Counted from the stretch's first letter, positions 48,036 through 57,474 are shown. The stretch: 64,000 nt of DNA from Sphingomonas sp. PAMC26645 (GCF_004795835.1 NZ_CP039249.1:3881001-3945000); one strand, 5' to 3'. Notes: generated by a model from the letters alone, not told the origin. Made by a program: numbers and translations.

Positions 48036-48977
48036 TCACCATTCGAAGGCGGGAACGATCGTGCGCCGTCCGACCAGGAACGCGTCCGCCACGAGCCGCA
48101 GCGGTGTTACGTCCACGTCGCGGGAGCGCGAACCGACGAGTGCCGCGAACTTGGCATAGAGCCCGGGATATTCGGCGTCCGTCGCCTCGGTGACTGTGCC
48201 GTCGATGTCCAGGATCGCGCCGCCCATGCTCAGCTTGAGCGTACCGCCATCGGTCTCGACAACGATGTCCCATTGCTGCGGCCCTTCGTGAAGGAAGTCG
48301 AACGCCGCCGTGACGGGGATGTCGCCGCAGGTGAGATCGATATCGGCAGCCAGCGGCGACATCCGGCCTTCCGGCACGTGCAGGTTCGCACGGTGCACGA
48401 CCCAGTCGCCGGGGAGGATCTCGGTCACGATCGACAGCGCGTTGATGCCGGGATCGAACACACCGAACCCGCCTGCTTCCAGGATCCAGTCCTGGCCGGG
48501 GTGCCAGCGCCGGATATCCTCGCGCCATGCGATCGTGACGCGCTCGACGGTGCGATCGGCGAGCCACGCGCGCGCCGGCGCGACGCCGGCCGCTTCGCGC
48601 GAATGCCAGGTTGCGAACAGCGATGGGCCGGCGGCAACCGCATGTGCCTCGATCCGCGCGACCTCGGACAGCGTCGCGGCGGGCGGCTTCTCCATCATCA
48701 CGTCCAGACCGGCGTCGAGCGCCGCCATCGCGATCGCCGAGCGGCCGACCGGCGGCGTGCAGATCGACACGGCATCGAGGTCATGCCCGGCCGCGAGCAG
48801 TTCAGCGATGTCGTAGTAATTATCGACGCCGTCGACCACGGCATTGCGACTGACCGCCGCGACCAGTTCGAAGCGCGGATCGTTCGCGATCGCCGGCAGA
48901 TGCTGGTCGCGTGCGATCTTGCCAACGCCAATGATCGCCAGCCGGATCGGCTTTGCGGACACTGCTTCGGTCGCCAT
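48036..48977 (-). CDS. gal: D-galactose 1-dehydrogenase (Gfo/Idh/MocA family)
   Basis: A 313-residue NAD(P)-dependent sugar dehydrogenase oxidising D-galactose to galactonolactone, the first step of the De Ley-Doudoroff route. The Rossmann motif IIGVGKIARDQHLPAI lies at 15-30, EKPPAAT near 95-101, and FGVFDPGINALSIVTEILP near 172-190, as in Pseudomonas Gal. Neighbouring dgoK, dgoA and a GntR regulator support the assignment; L-arabinose is a possible alternative substrate. GAGAGGA lies upstream of the ATG. Confidence 0.88.
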   Translation of the reverse strand: MATEAVSAKPIRLAIIGVGKIARDQHLPAIANDPRFELVAAVSRNAVVDGVDNYYDIAELLAAGHDLDAVSICTPPVGRSAIAMAALDAGLDVMMEKPPAATLSEVARIEAHAVAAGPSLFATWHSREAAGVAPARAWLADRTVERVTIAWREDIRRWHPGQDWILEAGGFGVFDPGINALSIVTEILPGDWVVHRANLHVPEGRMSPLAADIDLTCGDIPVTAAFDFLHEGPQQWDIVVETDGGTLKLSMGGAILDIDGTVTEATDAEYPGLYAKFAALVGSRSRDVDVTPLRLVADAFLVGRRTIVPAFEW

Positions 48978-49048
48978 TAGAAATCCTCTCGGTTATAATA
49001 TTAGGGGTGGCGAGCGTCCGCTCCGTCCGCGATCACCTCGCGCCGGAC

Positions 49049-49774
49049 TTACTCGTCGCCGATCAGCGTCAGCACGTCGCCGATGATCCGCGTCATCGCG
49101 ATCCGCGCCGCGGCGGGGTCACGTGCGATGATCGCGTCCGCAACCGCGGCGTGATCGGGGATATTGGCGGAACGGCCCTTGATCCGGTTGGTGAAGCGGA
49201 TCGATGTCCGCAGCGCGGTCGAGACCACCGATTGGAACTGCGCGTAGAACGGGTTCTTCGACGCCCGCAGGATCGCCATGTGAAACGCGATATCGGCCTC
49301 GAGCGGATCGGTCGTTCCCGCCTCGCCCGCTTCCATCTGCGCCAGCCCGTTGCGGATCGCCGCCTCGTCCGCGGCGTCACCGAACCACGCCGCCAATGCC
49401 GCGGCCTCCGGCTCGATCGCGACGCGCAACTGGTTGAAATGCCGCACCAACTCGACCGAGAACTTGCGCTCCAGCGTCCAGCGCAGCACGTCCGTATCGA
49501 ACAGGTTCCACGAGCTTGCCGGTTGCACGACGGTCCCCTGCCGCGGCCGTGCGCTGACCAGGCCCTTCGCAGTCAGCATCTTGACCGCTTCCCGGGTCAC
49601 CGATCGGCTCACGCCATGCGTCTTGGCGATCTCCGCTTCGGTCGGGAACGGACGGTTTTCATAGCGTCCGGTAACGATCGCCCGCCCGAGCGTGTCGAGC
49701 ATCCCATGCGTCAGATTACGGCCCAAGATCGCGGTGGCCGGAAGAACGTCGGTGTCTATCGTATCGGTCGCCAT
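49049..49774 (-). CDS. FadR-subfamily GntR transcriptional regulator
   Basis: A 241-residue regulator. A winged helix at about 20-85 contains FPTEAEIAKTHGVSRSVTREAV, followed by an FCD ligand-binding domain (about 95-230, with EADIAFHMAI and the histidines that usually bind metal). It lies between gal (same strand, 71 bp away) and dgoK (divergent, 160 bp away), so it probably senses a galactose-pathway intermediate like DgoR. ATG at 49774 starts the conserved protein; the open frame upstream is non-conserved. The operator was not identified. Confidence 0.9.
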   Translation of the reverse strand: MATDTIDTDVLPATAILGRNLTHGMLDTLGRAIVTGRYENRPFPTEAEIAKTHGVSRSVTREAVKMLTAKGLVSARPRQGTVVQPASSWNLFDTDVLRWTLERKFSVELVRHFNQLRVAIEPEAAALAAWFGDAADEAAIRNGLAQMEAGEAGTTDPLEADIAFHMAILRASKNPFYAQFQSVVSTALRTSIRFTNRIKGRSANIPDHAAVADAIIARDPAAARIAMTRIIGDVLTLIGDE

Positions 49775-49934
49775 CGGCCGGGTTTTGGCGCAACGCGCTC
49801 CTGGTGTCACGCGTCTTGCAACGCGCCGCAACGATATCCGGTGGAAGGCTTGCCGCATTCATCGTACAATTGGCGACAAATGCGGGCCGAGACAGGTGTA
49901 ATCGTCAAGCTCGCGAGGATGTCGAGGTAGAGTT

Positions 49935-50798
49935 ATGCAGCCTTTCATTGCAGTCGACTGGGGCACCACCAACCGGCGTGCGTTCCGGATCGAGGACGGT
50001 GCGGTCGTCGCGACCGAACGCGACGATCGCGGCGCCGCGACCGTGGCGGCCGGCGCGTACGACGCCGAGGTTGCGGGTATCCGCGACCGGCTGGGCGATC
50101 TGCCGATGCTGCTCGCGGGGATGGTCGGATCGAACATCGGCTGGCGTAGCGTGCCCTACGTCGCCGCCCCCGCAGGACTTGCAGAGGTTGCCGCCGCGCT
50201 CGACCGGATCGATGACCGGACCGCGATCGTCCCCGGATTGTCGTATCGATACGGGGTGCACGCCGATGTGATGCGCGGCGAGGAGGTGCAGCTACTAGGC
50301 GCAGTCGCCGCAGGGCTGGTGTCGGCGGACGCGCTGCTCTGCCAGCCGGGCACGCACTGCAAATGGGCGACCGTCGAGGGTGGCAGGATCGCCCGGTTCA
50401 CCACCGCGATGACCGGCGAACTCTTCGCGCTGCTCCGTGCACACGGCGTGCTCTCGCGCCAGCTCGGCCATCCGGTCGAGCCGGGCGCGGCGTTTCTCGA
50501 AGGCGTTGCGGAAGGCGCCAAACGCGATCTCGCCGCCAGCCTTTTCGCGATCCGCGCGCGCGGCGTACTCGGACTTGCCGACGATGCGCACGCCGCCTCG
50601 TTCGCGAGCGGGCTGTTGATCGGCGCCGATACCGCCGCGCGAATCGAGCCCGGCGCGACCGTCCACATCCTTGCCGACGCCGCCCTCGGCGCGCTGTATG
50701 CCAGCGCGATCGATGCGCTCGGCGGCACGTCGCACCATATAGATAGTCAAGCCGCGTTCGTCGCCGGCATCACCCGCATCCAGGATCTCGCCGCATGA
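49935..50798 (+). CDS. dgoK: 2-dehydro-3-deoxygalactonokinase
   Basis: A 287-residue sugar kinase that phosphorylates 2-dehydro-3-deoxygalactonate. FIAVDWGTTNRRAF (4-17) is the family phosphate-binding start. MLLAGMVGSNIGW, LLCQPGTHCKWATV and FTTAMTGELFALL match DgoK. The ATG is used. It overlaps dgoA by 4 bp (ATGA), showing coupling. First gene of the plus-strand half of the galactose cluster. Confidence 0.93.
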   Translation: MQPFIAVDWGTTNRRAFRIEDGAVVATERDDRGAATVAAGAYDAEVAGIRDRLGDLPMLLAGMVGSNIGWRSVPYVAAPAGLAEVAAALDRIDDRTAIVPGLSYRYGVHADVMRGEEVQLLGAVAAGLVSADALLCQPGTHCKWATVEGGRIARFTTAMTGELFALLRAHGVLSRQLGHPVEPGAAFLEGVAEGAKRDLAASLFAIRARGVLGLADDAHAASFASGLLIGADTAARIEPGATVHILADAALGALYASAIDALGGTSHHIDSQAAFVAGITRIQDLAA

Positions 50799-51427
50799 CC
50801 AACCGCCAAGCTTTCGACGACGCCTTCGCGAAATGCCCGCTGATCGCGATCCTCCGCGGCGTAAAGCCCGACGAGGTCGAGGCGATCGGCGATGCGCTGG
50901 TCGAGGCGGGCTTCACAATCCTGGAAGTGCCGATGAACTCGCCCGATCCGCTCGACAGCATCGCCCGACTGGCGCGCCGGTTCGAAGGTCGCGCAATCGT
51001 CGGCGCAGGTACGGTATTGCGCGTCGAAGACGTCGAGGCGGTCGGCGCTGCGGGCGGCACGCTGATTATCGCCCCCAACGCGAACGTACGGGTGATCGCC
51101 GCAGCGGCGGACAAGGGCTATGTCGCACTCCCCGGCATCGCGACCCCGACCGAGGCGTTCGCCGCGCTCGACGCCGGTGCCGCCGCGCTGAAGCTGTTCC
51201 CCGCCGAAGCCGCTAGTCCCGCGGTACTCAAAGCGATGCGCGCGATCCTCCCCAAGGACACGCGCGTGCTGCCGGTCGGCGGGATCGTGCCGGAATTGAT
51301 GGCGGATTGGCGCAAGGCCGGCGCGGCTGGCTTCGGCCTGGGCTCGGCCCTGTTCGCACCCGGCATGTCCGCAGCGGACGTCGGCGCACGCGCGAAGGCG
51401 TTCATCGAGACGTGGAACGCGGGTTAG
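50795..51427 (+). CDS. dgoA: 2-dehydro-3-deoxy-6-phosphogalactonate aldolase
   Basis: A 210-residue class I aldolase of the KDPG/KDPGal family, splitting the phosphorylated acid into pyruvate and glyceraldehyde-3-phosphate. Family marks are CPLIAILRGVKPDEV (11-25), IVGAGTVLRVEDVEAV, and the Schiff-base lysine in AALKLFPAEAASPAV near 133. The ILRGVKP form and the dgoK overlap favour the galactonate rather than the gluconate enzyme. Confidence 0.93.
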   Translation: MTNRQAFDDAFAKCPLIAILRGVKPDEVEAIGDALVEAGFTILEVPMNSPDPLDSIARLARRFEGRAIVGAGTVLRVEDVEAVGAAGGTLIIAPNANVRVIAAAADKGYVALPGIATPTEAFAALDAGAAALKLFPAEAASPAVLKAMRAILPKDTRVLPVGGIVPELMADWRKAGAAGFGLGSALFAPGMSAADVGARAKAFIETWNAG

Positions 51428-51483
51428 ACCCAAGACTGGACAGAGGGATCGTCTTCGCGGCGCGCAGGGTTTAGGGCGGCGCG

Positions 51484-52605
51484 ATGATGTTTGCCGAACA
51501 GGAACGAGACCTCGCCAGACTGACGGCCGCCGACCGGTATCGATCGCTCAGGCCGCGTACAGGCGTCGACTTCGCCTCGAACGACTATCTCGGGCTCGCC
51601 GGATCGGACTGGCTTCGTGCGGCAATGACCGATGCGTTGCAGCGCGGCGTGCCGGTCGGGTCGGGCGGATCGCGGCTGTTGCGCGGCAATGCGCCCGAGC
51701 ATGAAGCACTGGAGGCGGACGCCGCGCGGTTCTTCGGGACCGAAGCGGCGCTGTTCTTCGCCAGTGGCTATGTCGCCAACACGATATTGTTCGCGACGCT
51801 GCCGCAACGCGGCGACCTGATCGTCCACGACGCGCTGATCCATGCCAGCGCGCACGAAGGCATGCGTCTCACGCGAGCGACCTTCGTCGGCGCCGCGCAT
51901 AACGATGCCGACGCATTCGCGGACGCGATTGCCACGTGGCGCGCGTCGGGCGGCACGGGGCGCGTGTGGATCGCGGTCGAGAGCCTCTACAGCATGGACG
52001 GCGACCAGGCTCCGCTCGCGGCGCTAGCCGAAATCGCAGACCGCCACGACGCCGTCCTGCTGATCGACGAGGCGCACGCAACAGGCGTGTTCGGCACCGA
52101 TGGCCGCGGACTGGCCGAAGCGCTCGACGGTCGCGAGAACGTCATCACCTTGCGGACCTGCGGCAAGGCACTGGGGTGCGAGGGCGCGCTGTTGTGCGGG
52201 CTCGCTGTGATGCGCGACTTTATCGTCAATCGCGGGCGCGGGTTCATCTTCTCGACCGCGCCGTCGCCGCTGATGGCACTGGCGGTCGGTGAAGCGTTGC
52301 GGATCGTGGCGGACGAACCGGCGCGACGGGAGCGGCTTTGGGCGTTGATCGATACGGCGGAGCGCGTGCTTGCACCATACGGCGTCGTGGCGACGGGGTC
52401 GCAGATCCTGCCGCTAGTGTTGGGAGACGCCGCGCGGACGATGCGCGTCGCCGGTGCGATCCAGGCAGCGGGGTTCGACGTGCGCGGGATACGGCCGCCG
52501 ACCGTGCCCGAAGGCGGATCGCGGTTGCGGATTTCGTTGACGCTGAACGCAACCGTCGAGGATATCGAAACTCTGGGAACAGTCATGGAAGAGGCATTGC
52601 GATGA
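51484..52605 (+). CDS. bioF: 8-amino-7-oxononanoate synthase
   Basis: A 373-residue PLP enzyme of biotin synthesis that condenses pimeloyl thioester with L-alanine. FASNDYLGLAG (30-40), GSGGSRLLRGN (59-69), LLIDEAHATGVFG (192-204) and PLP lysine K228 in TCGKALGCEG are intact. First of bioF-bioD-bioA, with an ATGA overlap to bioD. bioB, bioC and bioH are not in the window. Confidence 0.95.
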   Translation: MMFAEQERDLARLTAADRYRSLRPRTGVDFASNDYLGLAGSDWLRAAMTDALQRGVPVGSGGSRLLRGNAPEHEALEADAARFFGTEAALFFASGYVANTILFATLPQRGDLIVHDALIHASAHEGMRLTRATFVGAAHNDADAFADAIATWRASGGTGRVWIAVESLYSMDGDQAPLAALAEIADRHDAVLLIDEAHATGVFGTDGRGLAEALDGRENVITLRTCGKALGCEGALLCGLAVMRDFIVNRGRGFIFSTAPSPLMALAVGEALRIVADEPARRERLWALIDTAERVLAPYGVVATGSQILPLVLGDAARTMRVAGAIQAAGFDVRGIRPPTVPEGGSRLRISLTLNATVEDIETLGTVMEEALR

Positions 52606-53219
52606 CGATCGTCGTTACCGGGACGGACACCGATATCGGCAAGACCGTGTTCGCCGCCGGGCTCACCGCGGCACTCGGCGCGCGCTACTGGAAGCCGGTG
52701 CAGGCCGGACTCGCAGACGGCAGCGACACAGCCTCGGTCGTAACGCTCGGCGTCCCCGCGGACCGGGTCCTGCCCGAAGCGTACCGGTTGACGACGCCAT
52801 GCTCGCCACATCTCGCCGCCGAGATCGACCGCGTGACGATCGATCCGGACCGGCTTGCGCTACCCGAAGTCGACGGACCACTGGTGGTCGAGGGCGCTGG
52901 CGGGGTGATGGTCCCCGTGACACGCGACCTGATTTTCGCAGACCTGTTCGCACGGTGGGCCAAGCCGGTCGTGCTCGTCGCACGGACGGGTCTCGGCACG
53001 ATTAACCACAGCCTGCTCTCGATCGAGGCACTGCGTAGCCGCGGCGTCTCGATCCTCGGTATCGCGTTCGTCGGCGATGCGGTCGAGGACAGCGAGGCGA
53101 CGATCGCCACGCTCGGCAAGGTCCGTCGGCTCGGCCGCCTGCCTCGCCTCGATCCGCTCAACGCCGCAACGCTGGCCGAGGCGTTCGCAGCGAACTTCGA
53201 CTTGGAGGCGTTCCGATGA
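52602..53219 (+). CDS. bioD: Dethiobiotin synthetase
   Basis: A 205-residue ATP-dependent carboxylase closing the ureido ring of dethiobiotin. The P-loop VTGTDTDIGKTVFAAG lies at 5-20, YWKPVQAG near 29-36, and LVVEGAGGVMVPV near 95-107. The frame is open upstream through bioF; the ATG overlapping the bioF stop gives the correct N-terminus. It overlaps bioA by 4 bp. Confidence 0.95.
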   Translation: MTIVVTGTDTDIGKTVFAAGLTAALGARYWKPVQAGLADGSDTASVVTLGVPADRVLPEAYRLTTPCSPHLAAEIDRVTIDPDRLALPEVDGPLVVEGAGGVMVPVTRDLIFADLFARWAKPVVLVARTGLGTINHSLLSIEALRSRGVSILGIAFVGDAVEDSEATIATLGKVRRLGRLPRLDPLNAATLAEAFAANFDLEAFR

Positions 53220-54469
53220 GCGACTCCCCCGTCTGGCACCCCTTCACGCAGCACGGCCTGCGCGAGCCGATCCCGCTGGTCACGCATGCCGAGGGCGCCG
53301 CGCTCTACACGTCGGATGGGCGGCGGATCGTCGATGCGATCTCGTCCTGGTGGGTCACGACGCATGGCCACGCCAACCCGAAGATCATGGCGGCGATCGC
53401 CGAACAGGCGGGGAAGCTCGACCAGATCATCTTCGCCGGCTGGACGCACCAGCCTGCCGAAGATCTGGCGCGCGGACTGACCGCGATCATGCCGCCGGAA
53501 CTGACCCATGTCTTCTTCTCGGACTCAGGCTCGACCAGCGTAGAGTGCGCGCTGAAGATGGCGCTCGGCTATTGGCTCGACCGCGGCGAGGATCGCCACC
53601 GCATCCTCGTGCTCGAACACGGCTATCACGGCGACACGATCGGCGCGATGTCGGTCGGCGCGCGCGGCGTCTACAACCGGGCCTATGCGCCGTTGCTGTT
53701 CGATGTGGGCACGATCCCCTTCCCCGCCGCCGGCCACGAACATGTCACGCTCGACGCGCTGGAAGCCGCATGCGCCGAGCATCCCGCCGCGTTCATCGTC
53801 GAGCCGCTGTTACTCGGCGCGGGCGGGATGCACATCTATCCCGCGCACATCCTCGCCGAGATGCGGCGGATCTGCGCAGCGCACGACGTCCTGTTCATCG
53901 CCGACGAGGTGATGACCGGCTGGGGCCGCACCGGCACCTTGCTCGCCTGCGAACAGGCCAGCGTCGTGCCCGACATCCTCTGCCTGTCGAAGGGGCTGAC
54001 CGGCGGCGCGATCCCGCTCGCAGTAACGATGGCGACCGAGGCGATCTACCAGGCGCATTACGGCACCGACCGCGCGCGCATGTTCTTCCACTCGTCGAGC
54101 TACACCGCCAACCCGATCGCCTGCGCCGCCGCCAATGCGAACCTCGCGATCTGGCGCGACGAGCCGGTGCTCGATCGGATCGCCGACCTCGCCACACGCC
54201 AAGCCTCGCGGCTGGAAGCTCTCGCCCTCCACCCCCGCATCGCCAACGCGCGCCAGATCGGCACTATCACCGCGGTCGAACTCCGCGGCGAGGACGGCTA
54301 TCTGTCGCAGATCGGCCCGCGCCTGCTCGCGTTCTTCGGCGAGCGCGACCTGCTGCTCCGCCCGCTCGGCAACACCGTCTACGTCATGCCGCCCTATTGC
54401 ATCGATGATTCCGATCTCGACGGGATCTACGCGGCGATCGCCGAAGCATGCGATGCAATCCGACATTGA
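53216..54469 (+). CDS. bioA: Adenosylmethionine-8-amino-7-oxononanoate aminotransferase
   Basis: A 417-residue PLP aminotransferase using S-adenosylmethionine as amino donor to make 7,8-diaminononanoate. WHPFTQH (6-12), SSWWVTTHGHANP (43-55), FIADEVMTGWGRTG and PLP lysine K259 in CLSKGLTGG are present. It ends the bioFDA operon. Confidence 0.95.
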   Translation: MSDSPVWHPFTQHGLREPIPLVTHAEGAALYTSDGRRIVDAISSWWVTTHGHANPKIMAAIAEQAGKLDQIIFAGWTHQPAEDLARGLTAIMPPELTHVFFSDSGSTSVECALKMALGYWLDRGEDRHRILVLEHGYHGDTIGAMSVGARGVYNRAYAPLLFDVGTIPFPAAGHEHVTLDALEAACAEHPAAFIVEPLLLGAGGMHIYPAHILAEMRRICAAHDVLFIADEVMTGWGRTGTLLACEQASVVPDILCLSKGLTGGAIPLAVTMATEAIYQAHYGTDRARMFFHSSSYTANPIACAAANANLAIWRDEPVLDRIADLATRQASRLEALALHPRIANARQIGTITAVELRGEDGYLSQIGPRLLAFFGERDLLLRPLGNTVYVMPPYCIDDSDLDGIYAAIAEACDAIRH

Positions 54470-54480
54470 TCCTGACGTTC

Positions 54481-54497
54481 TTGCTGCACTGCAGCAA
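54481..54497. promoter_or_regulatory. Candidate PhaR operator
   Basis: TTGCTGC-ACT-GCAGCAA, a perfect 7-bp palindrome with CTGC-N3-GCAG at its core, the form reported for PhaR binding in Paracoccus and Rhodobacter. It lies 71 bp upstream of the PHB-depolymerase-like gene and 11 bp after bioA. A weak terminator hairpin for bioA is the alternative reading; there is no T-tract. Confidence 0.45.
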
Positions 54498-54567
54498 CAA
54501 ATGATGTACGTGCGACGTTGAGATAAGATCGCGGCCGAGTACGCTGGCGACGAAAGGCTCGATTACC

Positions 54568-55686
54568 GTGAGAAACATCGCCGATACCCTTGCCCGCATG
54601 GCGCGCGCCGGAGCGCCGACGCCGCGCGACACTGCGCCCAGCCGCCTGACGCCACTGACCGAATTCGGGACCAATCCGGGCGCACTGCTCGGCTTCAGCT
54701 ACGTTCCAGCCGACCTGCGCGCGAACGCGCCACTGGTCGTCGTCCTCCACGGCTGCACGCAGACCGCGGCAGGCTATGACCATGGTTCAGGCTGGTCGAA
54801 GCTCGCCGATCGCGCAGGCTTCGCGCTGGTCTTCCCCGAGCAGACGCGCGCGAACAACCCCAATCTCTGCTTCAACTGGTTCGCATCGGAGGACACCGCA
54901 CAAGCCGGCGGCGAGGCGGAATCGATCGCGCAGATGACGGAGGCGATGATCACGCGCCATAGCCTTGATCGCAGCCGCGTGTACGTCACCGGGCTGTCGG
55001 CGGGCGGCGCGATGACGATGGCGATGCTCGTCACACGCCCGGACCTGTTCGCGGGTGGCGCGGTGATCGGCGGGCTCGCCTACGGTACCGCGACCGGCGT
55101 GTCGCAGGCGCTCGACCGGATGCGCGGGCATGGAGATACCAGCGATACCGCGTTGGTTGACGCGGTCCGCAGCGGCGCGCGTGGAAACCACGGACGCTGG
55201 CCGACGCTCGCGATCTGGCACGGCGGCGCGGACGCGACGGTGAGCGTAGCGAACGCGGACATCATCGCGCGGCAATGGCGCGGTATCCACGGCGTCGATG
55301 CGAAGGCCGTGCGCACCGAGCGAGTAGGCACCGCCGTCCACCGGATCTGGTCGGACGCGGAAGGCCGCGATGTCGTCGAAGACTGGACCGTGCCGGGCAT
55401 GGGCCACGGCACGCCGATCGATCCGTTGCGCGGCGAGCGCTTAGGCGCTGCGGGGCCGTTCATGCTCGACGTCGGGATTTCGAGCACGGCGGTGATCGCG
55501 AAATCCTGGGGTTTGGTTGCGGCGGCAAAAGCGGAGACTGCGATCAAGCCGGCACCAGTCGAACGCGTCGCCAAGATCGCGATTCCCGTCTCGCCGAAGC
55601 CTACATCGAAGCCACGAGCCGAAGCGCCCACCGGTATCCAGGCGACGATCGAGAACGCCCTCCGCGCTGCTGGGTTGATGCGGTAG
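54568..55686 (+). CDS. PHB depolymerase family esterase
   Basis: A 372-residue alpha/beta hydrolase of the esterase/PHB depolymerase family. VVLHGCTQTAAGYDHGSGW (about 58-76) gives the oxyanion region. The nucleophile S144 lies in GLSAGGAM, an Asp in WHGGADATVSV, and the C-terminal His in PGMGHGTPID. The last 90 residues are a low-complexity Ala/Lys/Pro tail. No signal peptide is evident, so an intracellular role is more likely. The start is GTG with AAAGG upstream; ATG at 54598 is an alternative. A candidate PhaR site precedes it. Confidence 0.87.
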   Translation: MRNIADTLARMARAGAPTPRDTAPSRLTPLTEFGTNPGALLGFSYVPADLRANAPLVVVLHGCTQTAAGYDHGSGWSKLADRAGFALVFPEQTRANNPNLCFNWFASEDTAQAGGEAESIAQMTEAMITRHSLDRSRVYVTGLSAGGAMTMAMLVTRPDLFAGGAVIGGLAYGTATGVSQALDRMRGHGDTSDTALVDAVRSGARGNHGRWPTLAIWHGGADATVSVANADIIARQWRGIHGVDAKAVRTERVGTAVHRIWSDAEGRDVVEDWTVPGMGHGTPIDPLRGERLGAAGPFMLDVGISSTAVIAKSWGLVAAAKAETAIKPAPVERVAKIAIPVSPKPTSKPRAEAPTGIQATIENALRAAGLMR

Positions 55687-55730
55687 AATGGAGCCCAGCG
55701 TGGGGTCGGACGTCAGCGCGCGCGCGCCCC

Positions 55731-55810
55731 GTCATCCTGACGAAAGTCAGGATCCAGAGCCAAACAGGGCACTACCCGTTACCCTGGATCCTGACTTTCG
55801 TCAGGATGAC
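55731..55810. repeat. Repeat family D, copy 1
   Basis: 80 bp. The left arm GTCATCCTGACGAAAGTCAG... is complementary to the right arm CTGACTTTCGTCAGGATGAC, and each arm also folds on itself. A second copy lies at 59965. Confidence 0.9.
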
Positions 55811-55870
55811 GGAGTGGTTGGGAAGCGTTAGGCAATTCGACTCGTGCCGTTCGCACCGAATTCGTGCCCT

Positions 55871-56000
55871 ATCGATCCTCCCCCGCCAGGGGGAGGTGGC
55901 AGGCACTCGCCTGACGGGGGGGGCGGCATGGATGACATCCGTTGCGTTTCCTCCCCCTCCGTCGTCTCGGACGCCCCCGCTCCCGGGGGAGGATCGACGG
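55871..56000. repeat. Repeat family E-related unit
   Basis: Begins ATCGATCCTCCCCCGCCAGG and ends GGGGGAGGATCGACGG, with internal GCCAGGGGGAGG and CTCCCCCTCC blocks. With the family D copy it occupies most of the 354 bp gap between the esterase and the MATE gene; nothing else is seen there. Confidence 0.7.
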
Positions 56001-56040
56001 GAGCAATCGACAAGCCCCCCAACCAAGCTAAAGCCAGCGC

Positions 56041-57414
56041 ATGACGTCCACCCCGCCCCGCCCCTGGCGTACCGAGTTCGCCGCCACGCTGAAACTCGCT
56101 TGGCCATTGGTCGCGACCAACCTGGCCCAGGCGCTGGTCGGCGCGACCGACGTCGCGATGCTCGGGCGGCTCGGGTCGGACACGCTGGCGGCGGCAACGC
56201 TCGGCCTCAACCTCTACCTCGTCTTCCTGATCTTCGGCATGGGCCTCACCACCGCCGCCGTCCCGATGATCGCACGCGAGCGCGGCGCGCGGCCGCACGC
56301 GGTGCGGGATATCCGGCGGACCGTGCGCCAGACGATTTGGGTCGCCGCAACGCTCTGCCTGCCCTCGTGGATCGTGTTGTGGAACGCCGAGCCGATCCTC
56401 GTCCACCTGCTCGACCAGGATCCGCTGCTCGCGCACGAGGCGGCGCGGTTCGTGCGCGCGGTGATGTGGGGGATGCTGCCGAGCCTCTGCTTCCTCGTGC
56501 TCCGCGCATTCGTTGCAGCACTTGAGAAACCCGCTTGGTCGCTGGTGGTGATGGTCGGGCTGCTGATCGTCAACGCCGGGCTCAACTGGCTGCTGATCTT
56601 CGGCCACGCCGGCCTCCCCGCGCTCGGCTTGCTCGGTTCGGGGATGGCGAGCAGCATCGCCAACGGCCTGAGCTTCGTCGCGATGGCGGCGGTCATCGTC
56701 TACGCCAAGCCGTTCCGCCGCTACCGCCTGCTCGGCCGGTTCTGGCGCGCCGACTGGCCACGATACCGTGCGGTGTGGACGCTGGGCCTGCCGATCGCGA
56801 TCACGCTCGGGTTCGAATCCACCGTGTTCATCGCGGCGGTGTTCCTGATGGGGCTGCTCGGCACCGTACCGCTGGCAGCGCATGCAATCGCGATCCAGAT
56901 CGCCAGCGTCACCTTCATGGTCCCACTCGGCATCGCGCAGGCGGCGACGATCCGCGTCGGCCTGGCGTCGGGGCGTGGCGACCGGGCCGGCATAGGGCGC
57001 GCTGGTTGGGCGGCGTTCGCGATCGGCGAGAGCTTCATGGTGCTGACCGCCGCGCTGCTGATCCTCGCCCCACAGTTGCTGATTGGGATCATCCTCGACG
57101 TCGATGCGCCTGCGAACGCACCTGTGGTGGCGCTCGCGATCTCGCTGCTCGCGGTGGCTGCGATATTCCAGGTGGTCGACGGCGCGCAGGTAATCGGCGC
57201 GGGCATGTTGCGCGGATTGGGGGATACCACGGTGCCGATGATCTTCGCTGCGATCGGCTATTGGGGGATCGGCATCGGGGTCGGCGCATGGCTCGCCTTT
57301 GCCCGCGGCTGGGGCGGCGTCGGTATCTGGACCGGGCTGGCGACCGGATTGGCGGTGGTGTCGGTGCTGATGATGGCCCGGTGGCAGGCGCGCGAGCAGC
57401 TCGGCCTTGGTTGA
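56041..57414 (+). CDS. MATE family efflux transporter
   Basis: A 457-residue inner-membrane exporter with twelve predicted segments in two homologous halves (starts LAWPLVATNLAQALVGATD at 18-36 and LGLPIAITLGFESTVF near 251-266). It is NorM-like, so cation/drug antiport is expected; the substrate is unknown. The ATG lies 41 bp after the repeat unit. No local regulator gene is present. Confidence 0.92.
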   Translation: MTSTPPRPWRTEFAATLKLAWPLVATNLAQALVGATDVAMLGRLGSDTLAAATLGLNLYLVFLIFGMGLTTAAVPMIARERGARPHAVRDIRRTVRQTIWVAATLCLPSWIVLWNAEPILVHLLDQDPLLAHEAARFVRAVMWGMLPSLCFLVLRAFVAALEKPAWSLVVMVGLLIVNAGLNWLLIFGHAGLPALGLLGSGMASSIANGLSFVAMAAVIVYAKPFRRYRLLGRFWRADWPRYRAVWTLGLPIAITLGFESTVFIAAVFLMGLLGTVPLAAHAIAIQIASVTFMVPLGIAQAATIRVGLASGRGDRAGIGRAGWAAFAIGESFMVLTAALLILAPQLLIGIILDVDAPANAPVVALAISLLAVAAIFQVVDGAQVIGAGMLRGLGDTTVPMIFAAIGYWGIGIGVGAWLAFARGWGGVGIWTGLATGLAVVSVLMMARWQAREQLGLG

Positions 57415-57451
57415 CGCTCCGCTGGGCGTGTTTTCGCGATAGGCCGGTACC

Positions 57452-57474
57452 GTTAACGCGTAGAGCGCGTTAAC
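57452..57474. promoter_or_regulatory. Perfect palindrome, candidate operator
   Basis: GTTAACGCG-TAGAG-CGCGTTAAC, a 9-bp perfect inverted repeat with a 5-bp spacer. It lies 25 bp upstream of the ATG of the small gene at 57500, where a promoter would be expected. The binding protein is unknown. Confidence 0.5.
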
